Origin: Achatina immaculata | Lineage: Eukaryota; Mollusca; Gastropoda; Stylommatophora; Achatinidae | Assembly (NCBI GenBank): GCA_009760885.1 | Contig: CM019692.1 | Location: 54,483,762 to 54,547,761 of the forward strand | Length of the DNA: 64,000 bases | Reading direction: 5' to 3' | Shown: piece after piece, positions 22,601-34,357 of the stretch | Position numbering within the stretch: the stretch's first letter is position 1 | How the letters are laid out: every line of letters starts with the position of its first letter | The notes under the pieces: generated by a model | Databases searched by the model: none | Told to the model about the DNA's origin: nothing | The model's input: only the letters and a program-made list of their open reading frames with translations | Translations under genes and position numbers: made by a program

Positions 22601-23060
22601 CAATATTCAGCTATTCAGTTATTTAGCTACACATAACAGTCTCCTCTTCGACAATCATAATACCTCTAAGCTATCACGTAGAGAGATCCACCTATCACAG
22701 ATTGCAAGTCTCTATTTAAACATTCTCTACGCTTCACCATGCGCATGTCTGTACATTTCTGAACGAGCACATTTTGAACGAAGTAAAGGGCGCATTTCTG
22801 AACGAATGCCGGATAAGCTCTATATTCTTTCAAGGAATTTCTGACCGACTTTAGGAAAATCTACATATTCTTTCAAACTAAGTGCTGTATTCATTTTATT
22901 TGTTTACTTTTTAACATAGGATTCATGTGAATCTATACTTTATCTCCTCTCTCTAATTCTTCGTCCTGTATGCATATGTATGATTAACGCTCACGCCGAA
23001 ACGTCACATCTTTGTAGTCGTTAAGTAATAAAGCTGTTCCTACTTTTTTCCTAGTTTTTA
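22600..23060 (+). repeat. Penelope-type terminal repeat
   Basis: Shares with 27213-27563 and 34800-35140 the order: 'ctctatttaaacattctc' (or variant), hydrophobic spacer, 'attcatgtgaatctatactt', 'tatctcctctctctaattct', then 'ggctcacgccgaaacgtcac'-type core (here 'cgctcacgccgaaacgtcac') and 'gttaagtaataaagctgttc'. The ggctcacgccgaaa core is the same as in the arms beside the Penelope-like endonuclease at 57790-58155. Confidence 0.65.
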
Positions 23061-23589
23061 CATTTCAATAAAATATCAGCAACTGAGACAACAATGTGTT
23101 TTGTACGAAATATAGTGTGACATGTGATAATACGTACAACCTTTACTCTGTACAAAGAAATGTAGTAGTAACAGATGAAAATATCAAAAGTGATGCATGT
23201 GACAAGTGAAATAATTCATGAACGTCGTCTCTTTCCAGTATCAGTCTCTACAGAAGCTAAGACATTGTTCCCTAGCTCCATCTCAGCTCCGAGTTTGGTG
23301 GGAAAGATTCAAAGGCTCACAATTCAGACTCCGGCCAGACTGCATTCAGGACAGTCTCTACAGAATACAGAATACTGATACCGTATATGATCTGCACAAG
23401 CATCCAGCCAAGACTATGTTTGCTAACAGTTCCCGTCAAGCTTTGGTTGTTTACGACGAGTTTGTCAACACTTTTGTGATCTCCCGCCAGCACTTTAATT
23501 TATCACTCTAGCTGTCTTCTTATAATTACATTGTCCTTCTATTCCCACTCTTCATTTTTCAGCAGCATTAGCACTGTCACATTTGCCCA
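23061..23589. other. start of duplicated block copy 2 with unassigned reading
   Basis: Includes an unrecognised 97-residue reading at 23218-23511. From about 23440 it aligns with 1640-1800. That part on the minus strand resembles degraded LINE C-terminal sequence. Confidence 0.45.
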
Positions 23590-23905
23590 TTCTCAGCTTG
23601 TCTTTTATTTTAGCATGTCTTTTATTTTAGCATGTCTTTTATTTTAGCCTGTCTTTTATTTTAGCATGTCTTTTATTTTAGCCTGTCTTTTATTTTAGCC
23701 TGTCTTTTATTTTAGCATGTCTTTTATTTTAGCCTGTCTTTTATTTTAGCATGTCTTTTATTTTAGCATGTCTTTTATTTTAGCATGTCTTTTATTTTAG
23801 CATGTCTTTTATTTTAGCATGTCTTTTATTTTAGCATGTCTTTTATTTTAGCATGTCTTTTATTTCAGCCTGTCTTTTATTTTAGCATGTCTTTTATTTC
23901 AGCCT
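23590..23905. repeat. 17-bp minisatellite, about 19 units
   Basis: Units of tcttttattttagcatg with a second variant ending in cctg. Counterpart of 1805-2005. Confidence 0.94.
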
Positions 23906-24050
23906 GTACAGCAAATTTAGCCGTCATTTTATTTCCTTGTACTCCCACATAACCTAGATAGTAAATCCATGTCAGGCTCATCAGATTTGAGAGGCATAAC
24001 AGCGTAACTCATTCTTTTCGAAGCAATTTCTTATCAGTTTTACAAACATA

Positions 24051-25260
24051 CGAGGTGTGATCAAAAAGTATTCGGAGTGAGGGTATAACTCTGAAATCAT
24101 CTGACATAACCAGAAAGCGGATAGGCACAGGATGACCTTGGCATATACCGCACATGTGGCTTAGGTCATGTCTCCCCAGCTTGTCTGGTTTGTTTCCATT
24201 AGTGCTTTGTTCTGACGTATCTGAATCTGTTCGTCGCAGCTGTCGTTTCAGAAAAACAAAACAAAACCAGGAACATGAAAACCCACAAACTTAAAGTTAC
24301 AGGCAGTAGTCTATGGGGAAGATTGTATGAGTCGTACACAAGTTTACGAGTGGTATAAACGTTTTATAGATGCTCGTGAAAGTGTTGAGAGTGATGAACG
24401 TTCTACGAGGCCCGCAACCAGCAAAACGGAAGAAAATATCGAACATGTCCCCGCGTCTGCGCTGCAGAATCGTCGAATCACTTGTTCGTGCGTTATCTGC
24501 AGACTTACACGTTAGTTGCGGTTCAGTTCAGTCGATTCTTAAGGATAATTTGGGCATAAGACGTGCAAAGAGTGCTCTCATTTGACTAGAAACAGGCCCG
24601 CGTTTCGGGTGGTCATGACCTGCTTGAGTGCGTCGAAAACGAGGCCGGTGGCGAATTGTGGGTTTAGGGGTATGACCCAGAAAGACCCCGACATCTCCTG
24701 ACCAAAAAAGCACGACAGGGCCGCACCAGTTTCAAGACAACGCTGTTCTTTTTTTTTTTCGACTACGGTGGAAATGTGCTTCATGAATATGATCCACCAG
24801 GTCAGACAATCACGGGACACTACTGTGAAGTTTTGTGGCGTTTCTGGGACGCAGTTATTCGCTAAATGCCGATATTTATTGAGAGCGGTGAGTGACAACC
24901 CTACTATGACAATGCGCCTGCCCATACATGGCTACTGGTGCAGCGGTGTCTTGCTAAGCACCGCATTTTACAGGGCTAACAACCACCATAATCACCTGAC
25001 ATTCACCCTGTGACTTTTTCCTATTTCCAAACATAAAAAAAGAAAAGGTGAAAAAGATATCAGGATGTTGAGAAATACAACAGAATGCGACGAGCAGCTG
25101 TACCCTATATCAGAAGAATGCTTCCAGCAATGGAATTAGCGCTGGACTAAGTGTTGCTTCGCAAGAGGACTCTTTCGAATTTGACTAAATTACAGATCCC
25201 TATATCTTGTAGTTTCTCTTTTCAATAAGTCCAGTTTTAATGCTTTTTGACCACACCTCG
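24051..25260 (+). mobile_element. full-length but dead mariner with TA target duplication
   Basis: The element runs from cgaggtgtgatcaaaaagta to its near-complement 'tgctttttgaccacacctcg', with TA on each side (24049-24050, 25261-25262), the mariner target duplication. It is 1210 bp. Transposase pieces in order: the DNA-binding part with EWYKRFIDARESVESDERS (24330-24400), GNVLHEYDPPGQTITGHY (about 24770), YDNAPAHTWLLVQRCLAKH with the second catalytic Asp (about 24900-24960), and a SPDIHP..DFF-like stretch after a frameshift, with the third Asp. Several frameshifts and stops exclude activity. The first Asp region is degraded. Confidence 0.93.
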
Positions 25261-25821
25261 TACACTATAAATCCCCCACAATGGCACCATTAACAGCATC
25301 AACACAGCTGTGTCGACACAGCTTCCATTTCCATTAACATACTTGATATAGTGACTTCAAAGGTCCTGGAACCTGTACCACAATATACTTGGCAACTGCC
25401 ACTTAAAAACTGTCAAAGTTTTCATGGGAGTTTCTGATAAGTGCCCCGAGTAATAACTTTGTTCTTGTGACTTTAGGACATGTTAATCATTCTTCCTGTT
25501 CACTTTCTGATATGTGTAACCTACAGTAGCATATGAAGTCGGACAAGCATATATTTGTCAGCATAGAAATAGTCATTCTATTCTTTTCTTATACTGATAA
25601 AAAAAAATTAAAACCGACAGGTATAGTCTCCAGGAGATAGTACAGAAGATAGTATAGAAGGATATTAAATATCAGCGGTCCTCAGACATTTTCAAATAAT
25701 GGACCACTGAAATTAATGATAATTCACTGCTTCCTTCTTACCTAGCCATTTGTTATTAAATTAAAATCTTGACACATTACATAATAATCTATATAATATA
25801 AACTTGCTTCGTGGACTTGTG

Positions 25822-26205
25822 CATAACTAGGACTAGAGTTTGGGAACTACTGTATCATAACCAGGATTAGAGGTTGGTAACTACTGCATCATAACCAGGA
25901 CTAGAGTTTGATAACTGCTGCATCATAACCAGGACTAGAGTTTGGTAACTACTGCATCATAACCAGGACTAGAGTTTGGTAACTACTGCATCATAACCAG
26001 GACTAGAGTTTGGTAACGACTGCATCATAACCCGGACTAGAGTTTGGTAACTACTGCATCATAACCAGGACTAGAGTTTGGTAACGACTGCATCATAACC
26101 CGGACTAGAGTTTGGTAACTACTGCATCATAACCAGGACTAGAGTTTTAGAACTACTGCATCATAACCAGGACTAGAGTTTGGGAACTAATACATCATAA
26201 CAAAC
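25822..26205. repeat. 34-bp minisatellite, about 11 units
   Basis: Same unit as at 3117-3395. A pair of adjacent units (..gtaacgactgcatcataacc + cggactagag..) is itself repeated, showing local homogenisation. Confidence 0.94.
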
Positions 26206-26294
26206 TATGGTGAGGACATTTACAGTATTTGTGCCAGTACTTATACTTTTTTTTTCTCAGTATACTACAGATTTGAATCATAATCCTCCAAAAT

Positions 26295-27095
26295 AAAACA
26301 CACTTTATGCCTGTATTTTTTCCTCATGTCAGAGAGTTTCAGACATCAGTCCAGAGTAAGTTGAGAGGCCTGGGTTGCTGTCATGTTATGTCTCCTCAGT
26401 GCGTCTTTCACTCCATCTATCCAGATTTTACTTGGTTGTCCTGGAGCCATACATCCAGATGGTTGTACGAAAGTGGCGCTGGTTGTTCTAGATTTATGCC
26501 TATCAAATACCTGAATCACTTAACTCTCAGATTTTCGTGTAGCCCTTGACTACAGGTGCTCTTCCCGCATTTGCCGGATTATTTCCTTTCGCACTTGATC
26601 CCTTCTTGTCTTGCTTACCATTTTTCTTAAGCATTTCATCTCACATGTTGTTATCTTTCTCTCATGTTATTTGGCGAGTGTCCATGTTGGGCTCTGATAG
26701 CACGGAGGGTTAGTATTGTTTGAAAGATTTGTTTTTGGCACCCATCGAGATGTTTGGAAGATTTAGGTTTGGTGCCAGCTGATAGATAGCATTTTTTGCT
26801 TTATGAATTCTACGTTCGATTTCGTTATTTTTCCGTCCAGTGTAAATATGCTTCTGTGATATTTGGATTCAGTAACCTGCTCGTGTCTGGTGTTATTTAT
26901 AGAAATGTTACTTCTCTCGGGGTTCTTCTTATCACTAGTGTTTCTGTTTTCCCAATATTTATCTTCATTCTGTATTCTATGCAGCTGCTGACTGTCGTGG
27001 CTGCTGATATGATTGATTTTGTATTTCATCATTTTGGTCGTCTGAGAACATCAGTTAATTTAATTTATCTGGTTCAGCATTTCCATTCTTGATGA
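26295..27095 (-). pseudogene. LINE-F fragment, copy 2
   Basis: Better-preserved duplicate of 3490-4330. On the minus strand it reads NRNTSDKKNPERSNISINNT, RHEQVTESKY and FTLDGKIT, which matches the region just 3' of the polymerase core in LINE proteins (the usual Y-L-G-S-I-F-T strand). Downstream frames near 26350-26450 hold LDRWSERRTEE. No complete domain. Confidence 0.62.
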
Positions 27096-27212
27096 TCTGG
27101 TCCATTTATATGAAAAAAAAAAAACAAACATCCTTGTCAAACTCCTGATAGATGTCATCTTGAACCAGTTAGTCCAGCCAGTGAGTGTTCTAACTGGACA
27201 CTTGTTATCGTG

Positions 27213-27563
27213 CTAGACAATAGCTAGTGTATACATATACAACTATACATGAAGCACTGCAGTAAAGCTGTAATACCAACATGTATAAACTAGGAAAAAA
27301 CGTATATTTCTGAACGAATGTCGGAAAAGCTCCATATTCTTTCAAGAAATTTCGGAACGACCGTAGGAAAATCTACATAATCATTCAAGCTAAGTCTTCT
27401 ATTCATTTTATTTAAAATAGGATTCATGTGAATCTATACTTTATCTCCTCTCTCTAATTCTTCGTCCTGTATGTCTTTGTATGATTAAGGCTCATGCTGA
27501 AACGCCACAACTTTGTAGCCGTTAAGTAATAAAGCTGTTCTTACATTTTTCTTAGTTTATACA
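27213..27563 (+). mobile_element. 351-bp Penelope-type insertion with 8-bp target duplication
   Basis: It is flanked by TTATCGTG at 27205-27212 and at 27564-27571. The duplicate block has an uninterrupted site here (about 4430: 'cttattacagcggtagaagg'), so this is an insertion younger than the duplication. It includes 'attcatgtgaatctatactt', aaggctcatgctgaaacgcc and taataaagctgttc. Its first part (caatagctagtg..tgtataaacta) is the inverse complement of the end of the element at about 35075-35140. It is a solo terminal unit without coding sequence. Confidence 0.8.
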
Positions 27564-27889
27564 TTATCGTGGTAGAACGCTCTGATGTATCAACTAACTG
27601 TCTTCTTATTCTGTTCTTTAATCACAATATTTTTTGTCGCTTCTACTATTAGCGCAGTCTGGACGACTTTTGTTGGGGTTTAGTTATAGTTATCTGGCAT
27701 TTTCTTTTTCTTATCTGTGACATAAAAATGTTGTTCACATTTTTTGGTCACTATTTCTTTCTCTTATATCTAAGCTAACCGACATTTTTTTTACTTCGTA
27801 TTTACTTTTATCTGTCTGGGCACATTTTGTGCGCTATTTTCTAACGAGAAGGACAGCAAAGAGCTTTAACTTTTCGTTTGTTATTCCTT

Positions 27890-28810
27890 CATTTATCTGG
27901 TGTTTATTGCTGTTTTGATCATTTATATTGTTTTATTGTTGTATTGATCATTTATCTAGCTTTTTATTGATCTATTGATCATTTATGTTATGTTTTATTG
28001 CTGTTTTAATGATTTATATACTGTTGATTTGTAGTATTCATCATTTATTTTTTGGTTTATTGTTGTCTTGACCATGTTTTATTGTTTATTGGTAATTAGT
28101 CTACTGTTTTGTCTTTATCATTTATGTAGTGTTTTATTGTTGTCTTGACCATTTATCTTGTGTTTTATTGTTTTATTGATCATGTATCTGTTATTTTATT
28201 GTCCTTGTGTTCTACTATTGTATTGAACATTTATCTGGTGATTTATTGTTGTACTGATCATTTAACTAGTGTTTTATTGTTCAACTAATGATTTATCTAT
28301 TGTTGTATTACTGTATTGATCATTCATCTGGCATTTTATAGTTGTATTGATCATTTATTTAATTTTGTATTGTCATATTCATTATCTCTTATCTGTTTAA
28401 TTGTTGTATTGATGACATATCTGGTATTTTATTGTTGTGTTGATCATTTATGTTGTGTTTTATATTGATCATTTATCTAGTGTTTTATTGTTGTATTCAC
28501 CATTTATCTTTTGTTATATTGTTGGCTTTAACATTTATCTACTGTTTTATTGTTTACTTGTAATTTGTCTAGTGTTTATTGTTTTCTTTATCATTTATCT
28601 AGTGTTTTATTGTTGTACTGATCATGTATCCTGTATTTTATTGATGTATTGACCGTTTATCTGGTGTTTGTTTTTGTTGTCTTGACCATTTATCTCATGT
28701 TTTATTGTTGTATATATAATTTATCTTGTGTTTTATTGTTAATATTGATCATTTATTTTGTGTTTTATTGTTGTATTGATCATGTATCTTGTGTTTTATT
28801 GGTGTAATGA
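27890..28810. repeat. 31-bp AT-rich repeat array, long copy
   Basis: Imperfect units on 'ttgatcatttatctagtgtt' plus 'ttattgttgta'. Counterpart of 4750-5345 and about 330 bp longer. Followed by the Penelope-type end to about 29010. Confidence 0.88.
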
Positions 28811-29010
28811 TTCTTGACAAAAGCATTTGATGAAGTACGGGATTGTTGCAAATTGTTTAGTTTTCTTTTCCTGTCACTCTCAGTTCTGTCCATTTTCCTT
28901 CTTCATTTTTAAGTACTCATCTTGCTTTCTTCCATTCTTGTTTCTTCTGTCCACTTTCCTCACTCTTTCTATATTTTTGTAAAACTGAACCACATACCTC
29001 CATCTATTTT

Positions 29011-29890
29011 CATTCCTAAAAATATAATTGCGCAAATAATCAAATGTATCTGTAATTTGAAAAAAAATTAGCTATCAAATTTAGACAGCACATGTCAGAA
29101 CCTTTCATGGTACACCAGTGTGTCACTGTACACTGTTTTGGAAACACTGCCATGGAGTACTGTGACATTTCTTCACTGATTATTAAGAACATTTGTTTAC
29201 TTCTTAGTATCTTATTTTATGCAACACAAATTGTTCTTCCTGTCCTGACTTTAATTCGCCAGAGTAGAGCTTAGCACTCAGAAAAAAAAATATTCTGCTG
29301 TTGTTCCAAGACTGGCATTTGTTTGGTTGAGCAAAGATAATTTACATAAAATACTCATTGGAAGAGGAAGATAATTAGAAAATGGACAGACAAGATGTCT
29401 GTAACAGTACATAACATTTGTGCCTGCTGAGACCAAATGTATGAAATTTGTTGATGTATATATTCATAAGTGTTACAATAAAACTTATAAGACACAGTCA
29501 TTGAGAGGTTGCAACATGTTGAAGTTGCTGAACTTGTACATGCACAGATCAACAGTTAGGAGCTAGCTTGTGTTACATGTGAAATTCACAGTCCTCCACA
29601 GATGACCTCATTAGTCACTGACTTAATTAAGAGAGCACAAATCTTTCACACTCTGCCATTGTTCATGTTTTATATTTATATTATACCATTGATTCGAACA
29701 CAAAATGTAAATATCAATAAAAGACCTCAATATTTATTAGTAAAATAAAAATTTCACATAAAAATGTTACATTTGAAAACAAAAAAAAAGACATTTATCT
29801 CAGCCATATATTACCTCCCTTGAGCCTTTTCACAGAGATGATAATTGTTGCACTGCTTGTCTTCAGATAGTTTATTTTAAAATTACACAG
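29011..29890. other. unassigned AT-rich region
   Basis: Short readings on both strands but no domain, splice structure or element recognised. Confidence 0.5.
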
Positions 29891-30380
29891 TCAGTCATGC
29901 ACATCCTGAGACTGTTATTTTATGCCCTAATCAGTCATTCATATCCTGAGACTGTTACTTTATGTCCTAATCAGTCATTCACATCATGAGACTGTTATTT
30001 TATGCCCTAATCAGTCATTAACATCAGGAGACTGTTATTTTATGTCCTAATCAGTCATTCACATCCTGAGACTGTTACTTTATGTCCTAATCAGTCATTC
30101 ACATCCTGAGACTATTACTTTATGTCATAATCAGTCATTAACATCAGGAGACTGTTATTTTATGTCCTAATCAGTCATTCACATCCTGAGACTATTATTT
30201 ATGTCCTGATCAGTCATTCACATCCTGATACTATTACTTTATGTCCTAATCAGTCATTCACATCCTGATACTATTACTTTATGTCATAATCAGTCATTCA
30301 CATCCTGAGACTATTACTTTATGTGCTAATCAGTCATGCACATCCTGGGACTGGCACTTTATGTCATCAGTCATGCTTAT
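29890..30380. repeat. 40-bp minisatellite, about 12 units
   Basis: Units of cagtcattcacatcctgaga plus ctgttattttatgtcctaat. Some neighbouring pairs share private variants (acatcaggag). Confidence 0.95.
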
Positions 30381-30779
30381 CCTCAGAGTTACTGGTATTC
30401 TATGTCCTCGTCAGTCACGCAGTGTGTACAAACAGAAATATCTAACTTATTTAAAAAAATATATAAATCTTTTGTAAATATATATGTATAAAAATGTGTT
30501 AGCTAATGTTTATGTAACACCTTCTAAGTCATACCTAGAGACATCTGGAAGCCCTCACAGTATAGAGCTAGAACCAAAATAAAGTGTTTTACCATAGTGT
30601 TGTACGTTCACATTATAAAATAGTACACTAATCACTCTGGAAATGGGCAAATTATCCTTATTCCACATAACCTGTCTCAGAAAGATTTTAAATATTTGCT
30701 GGCAACAGGCAGTAACTAATATGTACCTACTTGTCCAATGTGAACAAGAAGATATGCGAGTTGTAATAGCCTCAAAAGC
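30381..30779. other. unassigned stretch
   Basis: AT-rich sequence with no gene or repeat family recognised. Confidence 0.45.
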
Positions 30780-31035
30780 TTGCTCAAAATAGACTGGTCA
30801 CGTGGTCCACTGGGATCCCAGTAACATTGCTGTCCTGTGCTGGACACCCCAAGGAAAGAGAAAGAAAGGCTGACCAAAGACTGCCTGGCAGAGAACTGTA
30901 AAAGCAGAAATGAGCACCATGCAATACAGCAAGGCCCACAATACAAGGCTGAGTGCAGACCATTACAAGAAAGAGAATTTGTTGCTGCCTAGATACCACA
31001 AGGTTTATTGGGCGATGACTACTCCAGGCAATCAC
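30780..31035 (+). pseudogene. LINE-H C-terminal fragment
   Basis: Plus-strand pieces read VLCWTPQGKRKKGRPKTAWQ, RTVKAEM and YKKENLLLPRYH, matching the W-T-P-x-G-K-R-x-x-G-R-P-K-x-x-W-R-R-T pattern at the ends of many LINE proteins. The frame is not open through its length. Confidence 0.7.
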
Positions 31036-31273
31036 TAACCAAGAATAGTATTATTAAATTGGTTGTGTTGGATTCTAAATATTGTATCATAGAAAAGTCT
31101 TTAACAAGTACTGGAACTCCATTAGTTCGTGATGAGAATTAAGTTTATTTACACCAGTTGATTATTTTAAAAATGGGCTTAACATTTCCAACAGTTCAAT
31201 AGAAAAAATATAAAACAAGGAAGAAAACATTCTTAAAGTGTACACCAGCTTGATTACACAATCATTAGTAGAT

Positions 31274-31274
<1 letters not shown>

Positions 31275-31337
<63 letters not shown>
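31275..31337. repeat. (TC)n microsatellite
   Basis: About 31 perfect TC repeats. Confidence 0.99.
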
Positions 31338-31340
<3 letters not shown>

Positions 31341-31689
31341 CTCATGAACCTTCGGCTAAATATAAGTCGAGTTCTTTCTGTTCACTACACACGATTTTGA
31401 TATCCCTTCTCTAGCTCTCCTAAGTATCTGCATGCCAGTCTAGCTCGTAGCTTCATCACATCAGCATGACTGTCTGATTCTAGATGTCTATTTCGCAAGG
31501 TGCACTTCAACTAAATCTCTCTCTCTAAATCTCCTACTATATTTATCTGTAGCTGTTTGTCTGTTCCTATCTGTACATCTCTCCTGGTCTCTGTCTACCT
31601 ATCTGAGTCTCTGAATGTCTTATTATCTTCGAATCTTCGTCTCTGAGTATTTTGTTGTCGGAGTTTTAGTTCTGCCACTGAGTATGTGT
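31338..31689. other. unassigned stretch before minisatellite
   Basis: Pyrimidine-rich, no gene recognised. Confidence 0.45.
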
Positions 31690-32008
31690 GTGTGTGTGTA
31701 CATCTGTGCGTACCTCTGCGCTCACTCTATGCGTATCTCTGTGTGCGTACCTCTGCGCTCACTCTATGCGTATCTCTGTGTGTGTACCTCTGCCCTCACT
31801 CTATGCGTATCTCTGTGTGTGTACCTCTGCGCTCACTCTATGCGTATCTCTGTGTGCGTACCTCTGCCCTCACTCTATGCGTATCTCTGTGTGTGTACCT
31901 CTGCCCTCACTCTATGTGTATCTCTGTGTGTTACCTCCGCGCTCACTCTATGCGTATCTCTGTGTGCGTACCTCCGCGCTCACTCTATGCGTATCTCTGT
32001 GTGCATAT
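31690..32008. repeat. 37-bp minisatellite, about 8.5 units
   Basis: Units of ctctatgcgtatctctgtgt plus gcgtacctctgcgctca. 37 is not a multiple of three, so three plus frames stay open for 123 to 149 residues with the same periodic Cys-rich peptide. These are artefacts of the period. Confidence 0.95.
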
Positions 32009-32424
32009 CTCTCTTGTCTCTCTCGGTACCTCGTTTTATCTTGGAGTCCGGTTTGGTGAACTGACCACTGGGTATTTCTGCTCCTCCTCGAACTAGTCCA
32101 CTGGTTTTGATGTGGGTACAGGTTGGTTCCAGAGCCATAACCTGCCAGTTTAGTGGTGCCAAATTTCATCCTCTTGCCATTGGAACTTTCTACCTGTACC
32201 TACTAATTGATTACTAATCCGGTTTCTTTATTCGCCATGTCAACCATTTCACAGACTATCAGATGCCAACAAGACTTTGGGCTTTTCTTAAATCCTTCTA
32301 GGGTCTATTTCCAGTTTTCACACCGAGGGCAAGATAACCTCATTCAATTCCAACCGGTTTTAGCCAAACGAGTATGCCAGGTAGCAACCCCCAGGTAAGG
32401 ATTCGCAAGACATACCTAAGCGGC
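32009..32424. other. unassigned stretch, perhaps upstream part of the gypsy element
   Basis: Short readings and no domain seen. Its end at about 32400 borders the first gypsy-like codons. Confidence 0.4.
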
Positions 32425-33960
32425 GTGAGATGGATGTAACAGAGGAACAGGAAAAAGACGCTAGTGTTAAAAAGATAAAGGACGACCTAGGGGTAAACAC
32501 ATCAGATAAGGAGGCGCATCGCGCATGGTTGTTGACCGTGTAGTATAGTTCAACTCAGACCCAGACAACAAACTCAGACTATACGTACCAACTCACCTAC
32601 AACTCCAGGTCCTACAAGAGTATCATGAAGGAGCGCGTCATATGGGCACAGACAAAGTATATTATGCTATTAGAAACAAATATTATTAGCCGAATATCTG
32701 AGAGGCAGTGTACGCGCATGTCGATGGGTGCCTGATAAGTAATACACGAAATCTGAAGTTACAATTACTCTCCACTCCAGAACACGTGGACCATGGCGAG
32801 AGTTAGTGTAGATGTTTCAGACCATACCAGACTAGCGTGGCGGGGAATAAATACATTGTTCATGTGGTGGATGACTATAGTCTTTGGCCAGAATGTTTTG
32901 CGGTGCCAGATAATACACGTGAGACAACTGCTAACCTGCTAATTGAAGAGTTTATCCCACGCCACGGATGTCCCTTAGAATTGGTATCTGAATATGGAAC
33001 AGAGAACATAGAGCAAGCAATGAAATAAACGTTGGAGAGAAAGAATATTCACCAGGTGGCTACATCTTTTCACAGACCAGAGAGCAATGCTAGAAACGAA
33101 AGACAACATTGACCGTTGCAAGATATATAGTCGAAAAAAGGTGGCAGACAACCCTTCCACTTGGTACATGCATTCAAATTCAACCCTAGCAACCATTACA
33201 ATAAATAGTAACGAAAGTACGAAATTCTCTCATTTCTACCTCCTTTACACAAGACATCCAATACTGCCTCTAGACAATCTCCTTAAACCGAGGCACAAGT
33301 ACACAGTTATATGAATAACACAAGGCGTTTCTCACCGTATATAGAAACATAAAGAAGGCGAGGAAAAGGCAGAAAACATACACAGATAAAGGAGCCAAAC
33401 TTACCGAGTTCAAAGGTCGGAGATAACGTATATTATAGATATCACCACAGAACGTCAAAAATGGATAGCGAATGGAAGCTATACCATACAGTAATGGAGA
33501 AACTAACACCAGTTACATATGTAATAAAGAATCAGTTACCAGGGCACATGTGAAATACTAGAGCTTAGCAGACACAGATTGGGTGATCTCACCCACCGCT
33601 TCCACACGAAGGAAACCAACTTATGTAGTAGCTCCAGAAGATGAGGAGAGGAGCAGCGTGAGAGACTCTACCCCAGATACAGATAACCGAGGTAGACCCC
33701 GTTAATGCTACACAGAACAGGTACATATGATGGAAAACATTGAAAAGACTCCAAAACTGGACAGTCAAGTTCCCTGAACGAGACACAGTACACAGGACCA
33801 AACAGGAGGGCCTCTACAAACAATCCTAGGAGTCGTGAGGCGGGCCAGCAAACTCAGCACACAAGATCAAAGAGCAAGATCAGAAATAACAATCAGTTAC
33901 AGTATTATAGACTGACACTGTCATCAGATCGTGACACCATTACCTACCACTTGAGACTGA
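32425..33960 (+). pseudogene. Ty3/gypsy integrase and pol C-terminal remnant
   Basis: In broken frames, in order: a stretch ending QVLQEYHEGARHMGTDKVYY, which is the HHCC zinc-finger region; the core with VAGNKYIVHVVDDYSLWPEC (catalytic Asp in VDDYS); LIEEFIPRHGCPLELVSEYG (second acidic position now Glu, where SDxGxEF is normal); then TKFSHFYLLYTRHPILPLDN, DKGAKLTEFK, a damaged chromodomain-like barrel, and ADTDWVI with TYVVAPEDEE. The catalytic core is disrupted by mutations and at least four frame breaks. No LTRs were identified with certainty, and the protease to RNase H part is missing or unreadable upstream of about 32425. Confidence 0.85.
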
Positions 33961-33983
33961 GTCGTGTGAGTCGGACAGTACCA

Positions 33984-34357
33984 TGATAAGTTATAAGAGT
34001 GATATAGGCACACCTACCACTGATAATAGCGATGTAAGTTATAGGAGTGATATAGGCACACCTACCACTGACAGTAGCACTGTAAGTTATAGGAGTGATA
34101 TAGCCACACCTACCTTTGACAGTAGCACTGTAAGTTATAGGAGTGATATAGCCACACCTACTACTGACAGTAGCAGTGTAAGTTATAGGAGTGATATAGG
34201 CACACCTACCACTGACAGTAGCACTGTAAGTTATAGGAGTGATATAGGCACACCTACCACTGACAGTAGCACTGTAAGTTATAGGAGTGATATAGGCACA
34301 CCTACCACTGGCAGACGGACAAACAGCGTTAATATGCTAAGTTTGTCAGAGAGCTAA
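33984..34357 (+). pseudogene. 48-bp coding-like repeat at the gypsy pol end
   Basis: A 124-codon open stretch made of about seven 16-residue units, SYRSDIGTPTTDSSTV with variants (NS for SS, IA for IG, TF for TT). It lies just after the pol C-terminal Glu-rich region. The 48-bp period preserves the frame and most substitutions are synonymous or conservative. It is likely the expanded low-complexity C terminus of the element's polyprotein, but it could be a non-coding minisatellite of suitable period. Confidence 0.6.

Larger units (their letters stand above)
23440..29010. repeat. large duplicated block, copy 2
   Basis: Same landmark order as 1640-5480, but longer. It keeps a full-length mariner, longer minisatellites and a later 351-bp insertion. 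Both copies are in the same orientation, about 21.8 kb apart. Confidence 0.88.

Noticed and set aside
22449..22844. 131-residue plus reading
   Set aside because: It runs into a Penelope-type terminal repeat and has no domain. Composition is as expected of chance.
29890..30380. Regular 40-bp repeats resembling a CRISPR array
   Set aside because: There are no distinct spacers. The units are contiguous and the genome is eukaryotic.
31615..32096. Three overlapping Cys-rich readings of 123-149 residues
   Set aside because: Same artefact with a 37-bp unit. All three frames give the same peptide shifted.
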